64,000 nucleotides of DNA from Thermothelomyces thermophilus ATCC 42464 (Eukaryota > Ascomycota > Sordariomycetes > Sordariales > Chaetomiaceae), in the NCBI RefSeq assembly GCF_000226095.1, contig NC_016476.1:868001-932000 (forward strand), given 5' to 3'. Under the pieces are notes generated by a model. That model was not told the DNA's origin and searched no databases. It worked only from the letters and a program-made list of their open reading frames with translations. Below, one piece after another: positions 1-10,421 of the stretch. Numbering within the stretch: the first letter of the stretch is position 1; the number at the start of each line of letters is the position of its first letter. Both the position numbers and the translations under genes were made by a program.

Positions 1-37
1 CCCCCCCCCTTTTTCCCCTTCCTTGACGAGCCTCATC

Positions 38-1142
38 TCACGGCTGCTGTACCTTTCCCACGCCAGTGTCTGCAGTCGAATCGTTGGCCCAGTAACGCCC
101 GGTCACGTCGCCAATGTCTCCAAAAGCAAGGTGGAGCGGGATGCGGGCGCCCTCCTCGGGGGTCTTGGGCGGCGGGCCGGCCTGGGCGCCGAGGTCCGTC
201 GACACCCAGCCGGGGCAGCAGCAGTTGATGAGCACGCCCGGGTGCTCCTTGGCCAGGATGCGGGTGGAGGCGTTGAGGGCCGCCTTGCTGACCGAGTAGG
301 CATGGGCCGGCCAGCCGAGCCGGACCTCGTCGCCGCGGGCCGCCGCCGCGTCGTACTCGCGCACCAGCGAGTCGAGCGCGTCAAGGGTCAGGTCCTTGGC
401 GAGGAAGCGCGGGCGCAGGTGCGGCGCGAACCAGCGCAGCCGCCCGGCCTGCGACGAGACGTTGACGACGCGCCCGCCCGGCCTGCGCATCAGGGGCAGG
501 AAGGCCTGGCACATGCGCAGCGTGCCCCGGTGGTTGGTCTCGAGCGTCTCGGCCCGCTCCTCGTCGCTGATGCCCTCGCGGTAGTGGTACACGCCCGCGT
601 TGTTGATGAGCACGTCCACCACGCCCTGCTCCTTGGCCACGCGCGACGCGAGCGCCTCGATCGAGTCCGGGTCGCGCAGCGACAGCCTGGCCGGGAGCAC
701 CTTGACGTGCGGCTGCGCCGACACGCCGCTGGGCAGCGTCCCGCTCCGGCTCGCCGCATAGACCACTAGCGGCCCGGCCCAGCCTGAGGCGAGCGTTCGC
801 AGGATGGCGAGGCCAATGCCGCGATTCTGGAGTCGCCGTCTGTTAGATACTTTTTCTTCTTTTCCATCTTCTCTTCTTTCTCCCCTTTTTGCCTTCTTTT
901 GGATTCCCTTTTTCCCTCTTCTTTTTCTCTATTCATTATCGTATCGATTTTTCTTCTTCTTCCATCTACTTTTCTTCTTTTCTTTTCATTTCCTCTTCGA
1001 GAGCGTGAAAGGGCAAGGGGTGGGGGGAAAGAGAAGCCCCGAGAAGGGAATGTGGTGGGGCCTGTGCGGGAGGTGTAAGATAGCCTAGAAAGCCGTAACT
1101 CACCGTGCCCGTCACGACCGCCACACGAGTTTGCTGGCCCAT
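38..1142 (-). CDS. Carbonyl-reductase-like short-chain dehydrogenase (SDR), two exons
   Basis: NAD(P)H-dependent oxidoreductase resembling the animal carbonyl reductase (CBR1) type, probably cytosolic; the substrate cannot be told. I join exon 1 (1104-1142) and exon 2 (38-826) across a 277-nt intron with donor GTGAGT and a CTAAC branch site close to the acceptor. The junction is in phase and rebuilds the TGxxxGIG cofactor motif (residues 11-18), which supports it. Product 275 aa, the usual length for CBR1. Also visible are NNAG (about 88-91), the catalytic serine in NVSS (about 138), the YxxxK pair (Y190, K194) and a CCPGWVSTDL segment followed by a TPEEGA stretch, typical of CBR1. The intron is unusually long and purine-rich on the coding strand. 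The gene is divergent to the MFS transporter, with about 600 bp between the starts. Confidence 0.88.
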
Positions 1143-1743
1143 GTCCTTGAAAAACAAGATACACGACGGAAAACGAAGGTATCTGTAATTCACGTTGTAA
1201 TTTATCAACGGCTTTTCGGGGCTTAGGCGTTAAACTGTTTCGGCGTTTGCTGTTGTGTGATCGGCAGGATCTGGATGCGTTTCCTCCTTCGTTTTTTTCC
1301 TGTTCTCTTTCTCGGCCAACCGGGCCCCGGTGAAAAGCGAGTCGTATGCAGACGATTAATACTGGGCGTTGTCTGATGTGTTGGCGCCGGCATGGAAATC
1401 TCCTACGTACGCCAAGATCTCGGCGCTGCCCCGATTGGTTTCATCGTTGCGCTGGTCCGTTGGTCACACAAAGGGTTGTTACGGTGATTAAAAATCTGGT
1501 CGTGGGATTATCTTTCTCCCGCTCGCAGCAAAATTTGTCATCCCAATAGTTTTTCCTCGCTCGCCTGCGGGATGGTCTTTTTAGGACGGCCGCGGCTGTC
1601 CGGGGGGGCAGCTCGATACACAAAATCACAAAATCGCTGCCCTCGTCTCAAAAGACTCTCGATTGCGCGCAGCTTTCCGTTTTCGCAGTCGGATTCACTT
1701 CTTACCCACCCTCCCGCGGATCCATTGTGCTACTGCGGCGAAG
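1143..1743. promoter_or_regulatory. Shared intergenic region between divergent SDR and MFS genes
   Basis: About 600 bp separate the two divergent start codons, so both promoters must lie here. There are pyrimidine-rich stretches on both strands, as is usual for fungal 5' regions. I see no clear TATA box or known operator. Confidence 0.4.
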
Positions 1744-3926
1744 ATGGAGTCTAGCGGCAACGAGAACTCCACACCCAGCAACGCGAGCGACGTCGCGGAC
1801 CGTCCCGACCTATTAGAGAAGGGGGTCAATGCGGCCGATCCGAAATCTCCGGAAGCCGAACCGGAAGAGAAGCGGGCGATGACCGGCTTCCGCGTGCGTT
1901 CTCCCTGACCACCATTGAGACCCCTTGGATGGTCATTGACATTGACACTGACACTTTTCTTTTGGTTCGCAGTGGTTCGCCTTCGTCGTGAGCACCCTGA
2001 CCGCCATCTTCGTCTACTCGCTCGATAACACCGTGGTCGCCAACATTATTCCCGTATGCATACCCTAACCCTGGATATTCGCCTGTCCCCCCCTTAGTTT
2101 AGACTCCTGTTTTTTCCATTCGAGGTATCTTCTCGAGCGCCGAGGCTGACGGATTGATTTTCTTTCGCTTACAGATCATCGTCAATGATCTCGATGGCAT
2201 CGAGAAACTGCCATGGCTGTCCGTTGGGTAGGTGGTTACCCGGCAGGCAAAGGGCTTGTTGTCCTTTGTTATGCTATTGGCTGGAGGCTGACTTACACGC
2301 GTCTCATCCAGCTTCATGATTGGTGGTCTGGCTGTCATCCTCCCGATGGGCAAGCTCTACGCCATCTACAATCCGAAATGGGTCTACATCGTTTCGTTCA
2401 TCATTTTCCTGGCTGCATCTGCCCTTTGCGGCGCAGCCCCCACGATGGAGGCTGAAATCGTAGGCCGTGTCTTTGCCGGCGCCGGCGGCAACGGCATCTA
2501 CTACGGACTGCTGGCGCTGCTGTCGATGCACACCACAACCAAGGAGCGTCCGCAGTATCTCAGCTACACGTATGAAGTCCCTACCTGGAAACCCCCTTCT
2601 CCTAACCCTCCCCCACCCCAAAGCGTCGCTTTTTCGTGGGCTAATGTGGACAAACCAACAGTGGCCTCGTCTGGGGTCTCGGCACCGTGCTCGGCCCCGT
2701 CGTCGGCGGTGGTTTCGCCCTCTACGACTGGCGCTGGGGCTTCTACATCAACTTGCTCTTTGGTGCCATCCTCCTGCCCGCCTACCTCTGGGCGATCCCC
2801 TCCACCGCCGCCATGCCCGACAAGACGCAGTGGCAAAAGCTTGTCATGCTCGACTGGCCGGGCATCGTTCTCAGCGTCGGCGCCATGGTGACCCTCGTCA
2901 TTGCCATCAACTTTGGCGGCGTCGACTGGGCTTGGGGCAGCGGCGCCAGCATTGCGCTCTTCGTCGTCTCGGGCGTCCTCTGGATCGCCTTCGGCGTCCA
3001 GCAGACTTTCTGCATCTTTACCGACAAGGAGAAGCGCCTCTTCCCCTCCCACCTGCTTCGGCAGAGGATGCCAGTACTTCTGTTTGTCGCCTGCGCCTCG
3101 GTCGCTTCCGTCGCCTACACCTCAGTCTACTACATCCCGCTCTATTTCCAGTTCACCCGGGGCGACTCGGCCATTTACACCGCTGTCCGGCTGCTGCCGT
3201 ACATCTGCGTTCTCATCACCGCCATGCCCCTTAGCGGTTGGTATCTCTCCAACTACGGATGGTACAAGCCGCTCTATATCGGCGGGAGCTCCATCGCCCT
3301 CCTCACCTCCGCCCTCATGGGTAAGCTGGCGTCCTGTAGCTGTCAAGGTGTTTCACGAGTGCCAGTGCGCTAACCCAGAGGCCGCAGCTCACTACGTCGA
3401 CCGCGAGACCGCTGTTGGCATCTTCTACGTTATCGAGCTATTCCTGGGCGGCAGCACCGGCGCCTACACGCAGTCTTCCTTTGCCGTCATCCAGTCTGCC
3501 GTTCCGCCCGCCGAAGCTGGGAATGGTCTTGCCTTGATGCTCATCTGTAAGCATCCTATATCCTCCATCATTCCATCAGGCTCTCTTTCATGGTTTTGTG
3601 CTGACCGCTCTCGCTCCACAGCCCAGCTAGGAGGCATGACCCTCGGTCTCTCTATCAGCGGTGCCGTCTTCGTCAACACGGCTGTCCGGAACCTCGAAGC
3701 AGCCATCGACCTTCCCCGCCATGAGCTCACGCAGCTCGTTGCTGGCGCCTCGAACAACCTTCTCGAAACCTTGTCCCCCGCCATGCGGATCCAGATCCTG
3801 GACATCATTGTCGAGTCGTGGCGGAAGGCTTTCATCATCATTTACGCCGGGGCTGCGGCTAGTCTGGTGGCAGCCATCTTTTTCCGGAACGGAAAAGCCA
3901 ACGTTGTGGCTGCCGGCGGTCTGTAG
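1744..3926 (+). CDS. MFS multidrug transporter, DHA2 (14-TM) type, seven exons
   Basis: Plasma-membrane drug:H+ antiporter-like protein of the DHA2 family, which exports toxins, fungicides or secondary metabolites; the cargo is unknown. Exons: 1744-1893, 1973-2053, 2175-2227, 2312-2569, 2662-3320, 3388-3546, 3622-3926. All junctions keep phase and give 554 aa. Residues 1-46 are a charged, disordered cytosolic tail. The first TM begins at WFAFVVSTLTAIFVYSLDNT. The antiporter motif C is clear just after intron 4 (GTVLGPVVGG), and hydrophobic segments continue to the C terminus. Intron 5 has two in-frame acceptors nine bases apart (after 3378 or after 3387), so Glu-Ala-Ala may be present or absent. 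No biosynthetic cluster lies beside it, so a general efflux role is as likely as a cluster-specific one. Confidence 0.9.
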
Positions 3927-4346
3927 GTTGGGGACTTTGTAATATACGAGATCATCAACCGCGCCGCTTTCCTTGCGCCGCGTCGCTCTGTCGGCCATTT
4001 GAGGAAAGGAGTACGGCCGCGGCGGCTCTGGCTCTACAAGCATATCGCCGCGAACATAGCGTAGCTACATTTCTTCGTTTCGTCGCTGTACCCAATATCG
4101 TGTGAACGTAAAGATATATTTAATATTTGGACGGGCTGTTAGACTGAAATTTTCCTTGGGCATGAAAGTGGTTTGGATACCAGATTGGGTAGAGTCTGAT
4201 AGACCGTTACATAGACTCTGGCTAGGATAACTTTATTAACCGTCTGGTTCTGGTTTTTCTTTAGAAGACTTCATCGATGGGATCGACTAAAAGGCGGGAT
4301 AAATGCCCAGACTATCGTGACGAGGGATACAGTCGAACATAGTGGG
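3927..4346. other. Intergenic, 3' flank of MFS gene
   Basis: Contains an AT-rich stretch around 4100-4240 that probably holds the MFS polyadenylation region. No gene seen. Confidence 0.4.
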
Positions 4347-5124
4347 TTAGGGGAGCTTGGTCGGAGGAGCGATGCGGGGCGAACACGCGAGATCTGATGC
4401 TTTCAGGGCACTTTCCATCTCTCCCTTGAGCCGCATCATGACTTCCTCTGCCGTTTGTATCTCGCAGCGCCAGCAATCCATGATCACCTGCCCGCACGGC
4501 AATTCCTGCACGCTTGGGAATATTTGCTGGGAGTAGCGAGCCTCCACCTCATCGTCCGAGAGGTCCTCGTATGGCTGTCTGCTCGTCACGATTTCTTAAA
4601 TGGCAGAGCCGAGGGCAAAAATATCGGTTCTGACGGTTGGTGGCTCCTTCAATGGTCGCGGGAGAAAAAACCTAGTGCTCTCAATCGCAGATTCTACAAT
4701 TCCGTCGAAAGAAGAGCCCGAGAAGTCGATGATCTTGAGCCTAGAGTTGGAATCCAGCAGGAGGTTTTCGGGCTTGAGATCGCCGTGAATGATCCCGTGG
4801 GAATGGAAGAGATGCAGACTTTAGGCAGCATCACAGGCCCACGGCAGCCGCTCGGGAAGGGTGATGGTAGTGGCGGCGTCGGCAGTCTCGCGGAGATGCT
4901 CTCGTAGGCTAATTACCTCTAGGCATGTACTGGAGGACGAGGCCTTCTTTAGGAGAGTGTCTGATGAGCTGTAATAACCGGTCGTGTTGTGGCAGTTTCT
5001 GGTAGACTCGAAACTCGCGCTCAAGGTCTCGAAGACAGGCCTCGTAGTCCCGGTCCGAGTAGATGCATTTCCTCACGTTCCCACAAGGGAGGCGTTCTAT
5101 CAGCCCGCTACTCCCCGCGGACAT
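4347..5124 (-). pseudogene. Broken small fungal protein kinase
   Basis: Reading the minus strand from the ATG at 5124, a kinase N-lobe (LEREFRVYQKLPQHDRLLQL, then GLVLQYMPRGN) is followed by a 4-nt insertion that shifts frame near 4909. The next frame gives LREHLRE and, after an in-frame TAA near 4825, [10 protein letters not shown] (catalytic loop, His-Gly-Asp in place of HRD) and DFSGSS (in place of DFG). A second in-frame TAA lies near 4595, before PYEDLSDDEVEARY and CGQVIMDCW, the usual C-lobe end of these compact fungal kinases. One frameshift and two stops over about 780 bp make it a pseudogene. No intron with proper splice sites removes the breaks. The family is a guess from remembered fungal kinases; the kinase fold itself is secure. 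Confidence 0.75.
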
Positions 5125-5979
5125 GACATTCTATTTCCCCGAGCGGCATGTGGTTAGTAGATAATTGCAAAACAACGGCCTAGGCTGAGCTTAGGCAAGA
5201 GATCGATCCGTCAAGCTAGTTCAAGGGGGGTAGCGTACTTTCTGGTCGATCAAATTGATGCGTGCGCGAACTGAGGAGCAGCTTGAGGAGCAGCTTGACG
5301 AGCAGGAGGGATCTTTTGTAGAAGAAGGATTGTTAGGAGCTTGGCGATGGAGCTCAGGAGCAGGAGGCATTCTTTGGTGTCGAGGGTTGAAGACGTCAAG
5401 TCGGAGGCGGGAGCAGCACGGAAGCCAGGACGCAGCCTACCAGTCGGCTTTCTGGCCGCGAGAGAGTGACTGAGCACTTGGCGCAGTGCTTCAGAGTCAC
5501 CTCGGGAGGCGTCTTATGACAAATTCATCCAACCATAAAATGCCACCGCCAATCCAAAGCCCAAAGCGCCCGCCAAAGTCAGCGCAGCATTTCCAAGCCG
5601 CGATCTTCAGGGAGTCTCAATCAGCTACGGACAAAGCATGCCCAAAGGGCGCGCCTCTTCCTTCATTTTCCACCTCAGACCGTCCGCAATGGCAGGCTAA
5701 CAGCGGTCAATGATTATCGAGAGCAATCCTACTGGGAAAGGTCTTGATGCTTTTCGTGATTCATACAATTTAATCTACGAAGGCGTATACCTACCCTACA
5801 ATCCCGACGCGCTTGAGCAGCTTAGCCAAGAGGGTAAGAAAGGCAATGGAGCTTTATTATAGCACACTCTTCTAACCATATTACAGGCCTCTAGAAGCTT
5901 ATACTCGCTTTTCTATTAGCAGTGTAAAACCTTCCCGCTGCCTGCCTACTGCCTGCCGCGACCCGTCGTAGCAAGCACT
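5125..5979. other. Intergenic between two kinase relics
   Basis: Short overlapping open frames occur on both strands, none with recognisable domains. From 5710 on, the sequence becomes coding-like on the plus strand and may be the degraded upstream part of the next relic. Confidence 0.35.
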
Positions 5980-6310
5980 CTTCGACGTGATCTCCTACGG
6001 CTTGAACTCTTACTCGACTCGGACAACTTCGACCTCGACGGCATCAAACCACTGCTAAGAGCAGCGCTTGCTGACAATCGTGATAATATGCTCATCTGGG
6101 ACCGAGTTTACAACGCCATCACCAAATCTACACTACCTCCCCGACCGATAACCTCTTCTATCTAGCAAACCCTGATTATAGCTATGTAATACTAGCAGCT
6201 ACGCCAATTTATCCAAACACTGTAAATATATAGATAACGCTCTTAAGGAAGAGCTTAACCCTATAATTATATAACAGGATCTAGGACTTCTATCAGACTA
6301 GGGTAAGAAG
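5980..6310 (+). pseudogene. Degraded N-terminal part of a fungal-type (FunK1-like) kinase gene
   Basis: A plus-strand frame reads LDSDNFDLDGIKPLL, then NMLIWDRVYNAITKST and PPRPITSSI, before stops take over. This order (Asp-rich helix, WDxVY, TPPPRPI-like turn) matches the region I recall upstream of the kinase domain in the large FunK1-like fungal kinase family. After about 6165 only scattered fragments remain and TA-rich words dominate, as expected after RIP-like decay. No kinase catalytic motif is present, so only the 5' part survives. Family assignment is from memory; that it is a relic of a coding gene is more certain than the name. Confidence 0.5.
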
Positions 6311-6671
6311 CTCTTGGTATGACCAGAGGGCTACAGAATGCAGTTTTGTTTTTCCGGCTTTAAGGAGCTATAATTATATATAGTAGGTATATATAGGGGG
6401 CGCCCATCTAGGGGCACTATAATAACAACAACGTCATGGATGGTGAGGTACCAAGTATCCGTACCTGGCTGTGACCAAGCGCCTCGTACTGTCGAGGCAC
6501 CCGAAAATAGCGGCACTGCCCTGCCAAATTCGGCGGTCAGAACCTGTAAACTTCAACTCCTCATTTTTGGTTATGCTATCTTGGTTTTGGGAAGCTTCCT
6601 GTGACGAGCTCAAACATGATGCTTGACGAACTCCTAGATACACCGCCACGTGGAAAGTTGCCAAAAAGAAT
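6311..6671. other. Intergenic, partly AT-rich
   Basis: TA-rich near 6360-6400, then normal composition up to the end of the GFA-domain gene. No gene supported. Confidence 0.35.
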
Positions 6672-7273
6672 TTATGCATTGCCATTGTCCCTCTGGAACA
6701 GCTCGTGGTACTTGACAGTATCGTCCGGGGTCTGGAACCAGGGCATCTTGCGCTTGCAGTAGAACTCTTGGCCGGGCCGCCAGCCGGTGGTCAGCGGGTC
6801 GAACTCAAGAGCGCCGACCGGTACGATCCAGTGGCCGGGGAAGAGCTTGCGGTTCTCCGAGATCATGGTGCTCCCACAAGTGCCGCAGAAGCCGCGGTGG
6901 ATGGTGCCGCCCGAGTCGGGGCTCTTGTCCTCGTAGACGGACATGAGCGATGGAGGGGTGAGGAATTTGAGGTCCTGGTTTGAAACGGGTTTGTTTAACT
7001 CATGTAAGACTCAACCACACGAAACGAAAGGGGAAAAAAATTACCGTACAAAAAAAAGTGAGAAGAAAGAAAAGATGAAACTTTTGTATTAAGTCAGCTA
7101 ATACTAACCTCATGCTTGCACCAGCTGTTGGCCATGCCAACGCTGCCAGTGATCTTGCGGCAGCTGTTGCAGAAACACAGGCAGTTGTTCTCCTTGGCAA
7201 GGTTCATCTCAAATTGGATCTTGCCGCAAAGGCAAGAGCCGCGGACAGTTGTTGTCGTCTCCGGGGCGGTCAT
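6672..7273 (-). CDS. GFA-domain (CENP-V/glutathione-dependent formaldehyde-activating-like) protein, two exons
   Basis: Small zinc-binding protein of the GFA (DUF636) family. Members are described as S-hydroxymethyl-glutathione synthases, but for most fungal paralogues the activity is unproven. Exon 1 (7109-7273) encodes 55 aa with the metal-binding CLCG, CLCFC and NSCRKITG signatures. A 134-nt intron (6975-7108, donor GTTAGT, acceptor CAG) leads in phase to exon 2 (6672-6974), with FCGTCGSTM, GHWIVPVGALE and the acidic/aromatic tail. Total 155 aa, normal for the family; no signal peptide. The ATG at 7273 is chosen because the family motif begins only a dozen residues later. About 500 bp separate it from the divergent SnoaL-like gene. 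Confidence 0.87.
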
Positions 7274-7770
7274 GCTGACGATGTGCCTTCTCGGGGTCCT
7301 GGTGTGGCGTGATGTTGTCCCGGATTGAATGGTTGCGGAGTTGAAGGTTCTTGGAATGGCCAGAGAGGTTCTCAAGTGACGATGCCGCGCGGGAGTATTG
7401 AATCTAGATTTTTGACGGGGCCGCGCGGCCCGCATTGGCAATCGTACCACCGGCGATGCGGGGTTAACTCGGACCATGTACTCGGGTCTGCACGCGGCTC
7501 CGTACCGAACGACTCGGGACCTGCGTCGGTGGAGCGGAGTCCGCCGCGCGATGAGGCCGCTTGCAGTAACTCCGTAAACCGATCTGGTTCCAGTGCGGCT
7601 CAACTTCCTTGCAGGTTGTGCGTATAAGAGGGGCCTGCAGTTTACGATGACACGAAACGAAAGCAAATATCACAGCAACAAACGGTGTACACAACAGCGA
7701 CTTCCTGTCTCGAAAAGCCCCCTCCGTGAAAATCACTCCGGCGCCTCCCCAATACCTTTAACGAGCAAAC

Positions 7771-8482
7771 ATGGCTGTCCCTGCTGGTCCCGACCCGAAG
7801 CGCCTCAAGGGCCAGTTCCCCGACCGCCAGGATATCTACGACGTCTTCCGGCTCTTCTACTACCCTCCCGAGGGCACTGTCAGGTACTTCGACTACGTCG
7901 ACGACAACGTCGACTGGCAGGTGACCGGCCAGAGCCGCTTCAGCGGTCACTGGTACACCAAGAAGGACTACTATGACGCTACCTGGTGGGTTTCCATATT
8001 CCCTATTTACCCCCTAATTATCACTCCTCCCTTCATCACTACCTGATACTCTCACCCCCCATCTTTTCACGCACACACACCCCTCACCATCTCCATGGGC
8101 ACACACACCTCCATTATTCACTTAATACTTCCACACAGCAAAAAGAGAGGAAGAGAAAGAAGAAGAAAGAAAGATAAGGAAAAAAATACTGACGGGTCCG
8201 GATCTGCACAGGGCGAAGATCAACCTCCTCCTGGAGGAGCCCGGCTACAAGCTCGAGACGGGCGAGATTATTGTGGACCCGACGACCGGATGGAGCGTGA
8301 TCGAGATGAAGACGGTGGGCGTCAAGACCAAGGGCGGCGTGCCCTACAACCAGCACTACTCGTGGCACTGCCGCTGGGACAAGAACGGCAAGATCGTCGA
8401 GGCCAAGGCCTTCCTCGACCTGGACCATCTCGAGAAGGTCTTTGGCGGCGAGCAGGCTCGCCAGGGCATTGCTTCCAAGTAA
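7771..8482 (+). CDS. SnoaL/NTF2-like small protein, two exons
   Basis: 161-residue protein that looks like an SnoaL-like (NTF2-fold) domain: an N-terminal helix with DIYDVFRLFYYP, an aromatic strand region (WQVTGQSRFSGHW), YNQHYSWHCRWDKNGKIVEAKAFLD and a short C-terminal helix. Such proteins act as cyclases, isomerases or dehydratases on small molecules, or only bind ligands. Catalytic residues cannot be assigned. Exons 7771-7985 and 8212-8482 join in phase over a 226-nt intron, rebuilding a TGG codon. The region before the acceptor is a long purine run rather than a pyrimidine tract. The start has a good context (AAACATGGC). No secretion signal is seen, so it is probably cytosolic. Confidence 0.8.
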
Positions 8483-9377
8483 AAGAAAGGAAGCGTGTCT
8501 AATGTCGACGGCTCTGTCGGAGAACGACTTGGAATGTACTAGCTCGCGTGTCGATAGCGTATTAGAGCGTCGGCGGGTTGTGCTTGTCGGGAAGATAGCT
8601 ACTTTAGGTAATTAGTATCTAACTGAGCTGTTCAACTCACTTTGTTCCATTCTCTTCCTTTTGTGCTAGGTTACTACATTCCATCCTGATTCTATGCCCA
8701 TGCTCGGGATCCGTTGGATATCTGCTTCTTTTGAAAGGAAAAAATCGTAAACTGTAAAGCCCAATGTGTATGCGCCCCCCTGTTTACCCCGCCTGCCCCC
8801 TTTACAACACTAGGCTGCTTTCAGACATCAAGCATTGCCATCGTGTCCTATACCCCTCATAACCCTCTTGAGGTGAATGATCTAAAGAGCGGGACAGTCA
8901 ATGAACACGGAGTCATCGTGCATATAGTTTTTGCTCGTGTGTTGTTCGATCTTCCCAAGTCTCTGCAAAGCTCTGCTCAGAGTTTTGCCTGACGTGCGAT
9001 ACGGGTCTGAGTGGCGAGAACAGTAGACCGGCGTGGGGCATTAGGAGCAAATGCAGGCTTTCAAAACTTCAAAACAGCTCCGAGAAAAGGGAAGCAAGTC
9101 TATTATAGGTAGAGCAAAGGACTGGTATACGATAATACCTATAGAATTAGCTGACCAGTACACGTAAACCCCAATCTCGCTCTTCTCCCCCAACCCCTTT
9201 CATTAGCGGACGGCAGACGCTGATCCTCTGATCCGCGATCTATCAGCATCGGTTCCAAGCCATAGTCACTCAAAATGCGCGCGCTCAGGAGAACCTGCTC
9301 AAGTCGAGCCACGCGTCCAGCTCGAGCTCGGCATCGTCCTGCTGCTGCACCGGCACCGGCACCGGCGCCGACGACGC
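8483..9377. other. Convergent intergenic region
   Basis: 3' flanks of the SnoaL-like gene and of the minus-strand hypothetical gene. No recognisable gene or RNA. Confidence 0.4.
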
Positions 9378-10421
9378 CTAACCCTCCCCCTCCGCGCTAA
9401 CCCCCGCAACACGAGCACGAGGGTCAAGGTGGCCGCCGCTCCTATTCTCGTCCTCGGACGTCGTCCCGTCCCCACGGCCGGCGGCGCAGCCCTCCAGCAT
9501 CCGCTCCACCTCCCCCTCCAGCCATCGCAACCCCTCCCTGGCGGCCGCCGCGCTGCCCCCCTCGACCGCCCGGCGGATGGCGCGCACCCGCGCCAGGACC
9601 GCCTCCAGAGCCGCCGCTGCCGCCGTGGTTGAGGTCGTGGTATCGGTGGCCATGGCATGACTGGGTGATGGCTGCTGCTGCTGGTGCTGCTGGTGCTGAA
9701 GGCCGCCGTGCTCGATTCCTTGCTTCTGCACCTCAGCTGCTGCTGCTGCTGCTGCCACTGGCTGTTGGGCACGGAGAAGGTCCTTGTTGTACAGCGGGGC
9801 GTCGGGTTCGTCCTGAGCAAGGGGGGATCTTGTCTGGTAGGCCTCCTCCGGGAAGGTCTCGTGGTGGAGAAACGGTAGGTTTGTATCTCGGGAGGAAGGG
9901 GCTATGTCATGTTGCGTGTGGAGCTGGCGCTGGTCGTGGTGTCCGTTGAGGCAGCTGTGGCCGGCGTGGCTGGCTTGATTGAGGCACGAGAGGTTGTGGA
10001 AGAGGGTTGTGAACTCGATAAAGTCGGATGTGGTAATGTGGAGGATTTGAGAACTGGCTATGTTGCTGTCAATGTTTTCGTCGTCATTGCTGGTCGTTGC
10101 TTCGGCATCCGCATTGTTGTTCATCGCCGGGCCCTCCTCGGTGTCCTCGCATTTGTGGTGGTGTCTGCTGGAGGCCACAAACTTGTCGTACAAGTCAGCA
10201 CATCTCTTTGCGAGCTGCTGGGCCGCGTGGTTGGTCACTGGAATCATGTCGCCTTCAACTACACGAGTGAAGTTATGAGGAAGCTGCTCAGCAGAGTAGT
10301 TCTTGTCTATAGCCTCATTGTAAAGGATCGGCTGTTTGTCGCGATGTGAGTGGTACTCCTGGAGGAGCTGTTCTGGTGTGACCTCTGGCAAGTTCCATGG
10401 CCATGTGCCTTTGTCGGCCAT
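9378..10421 (-). CDS. Hypothetical low-complexity protein (Gln/His/Ala-rich)
   Basis: Single open frame of 347 aa from the ATG at 10421 (context CAACATGGCC; MADKGTWPWNLPEV). The frame stays open upstream to 10694, but the extension looks like leader sequence, so I prefer the internal ATG. The N-terminal 100 residues look structured (ending in a helix with AAQQLAKRCADLYDKFVAS). The rest is biased: Asn/Asp/Glu-rich near 120-145, His-rich in the middle, a run of seven alanines, a Gln/His tract, and a C-terminal helix with alternating Arg/Glu and Ala (AVLARVRAIRRAVEG...). No known domain recognised, and no signal peptide or TM segment. The biased composition suggests a disordered or regulatory protein, but no function can be assigned. 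Confidence 0.6.
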   Translation of the reverse strand: MADKGTWPWNLPEVTPEQLLQEYHSHRDKQPILYNEAIDKNYSAEQLPHNFTRVVEGDMIPVTNHAAQQLAKRCADLYDKFVASSRHHHKCEDTEEGPAMNNNADAEATTSNDDENIDSNIASSQILHITTSDFIEFTTLFHNLSCLNQASHAGHSCLNGHHDQRQLHTQHDIAPSSRDTNLPFLHHETFPEEAYQTRSPLAQDEPDAPLYNKDLLRAQQPVAAAAAAAEVQKQGIEHGGLQHQQHQQQQPSPSHAMATDTTTSTTAAAAALEAVLARVRAIRRAVEGGSAAAAREGLRWLEGEVERMLEGCAAGRGDGTTSEDENRSGGHLDPRARVAGVSAEGEG

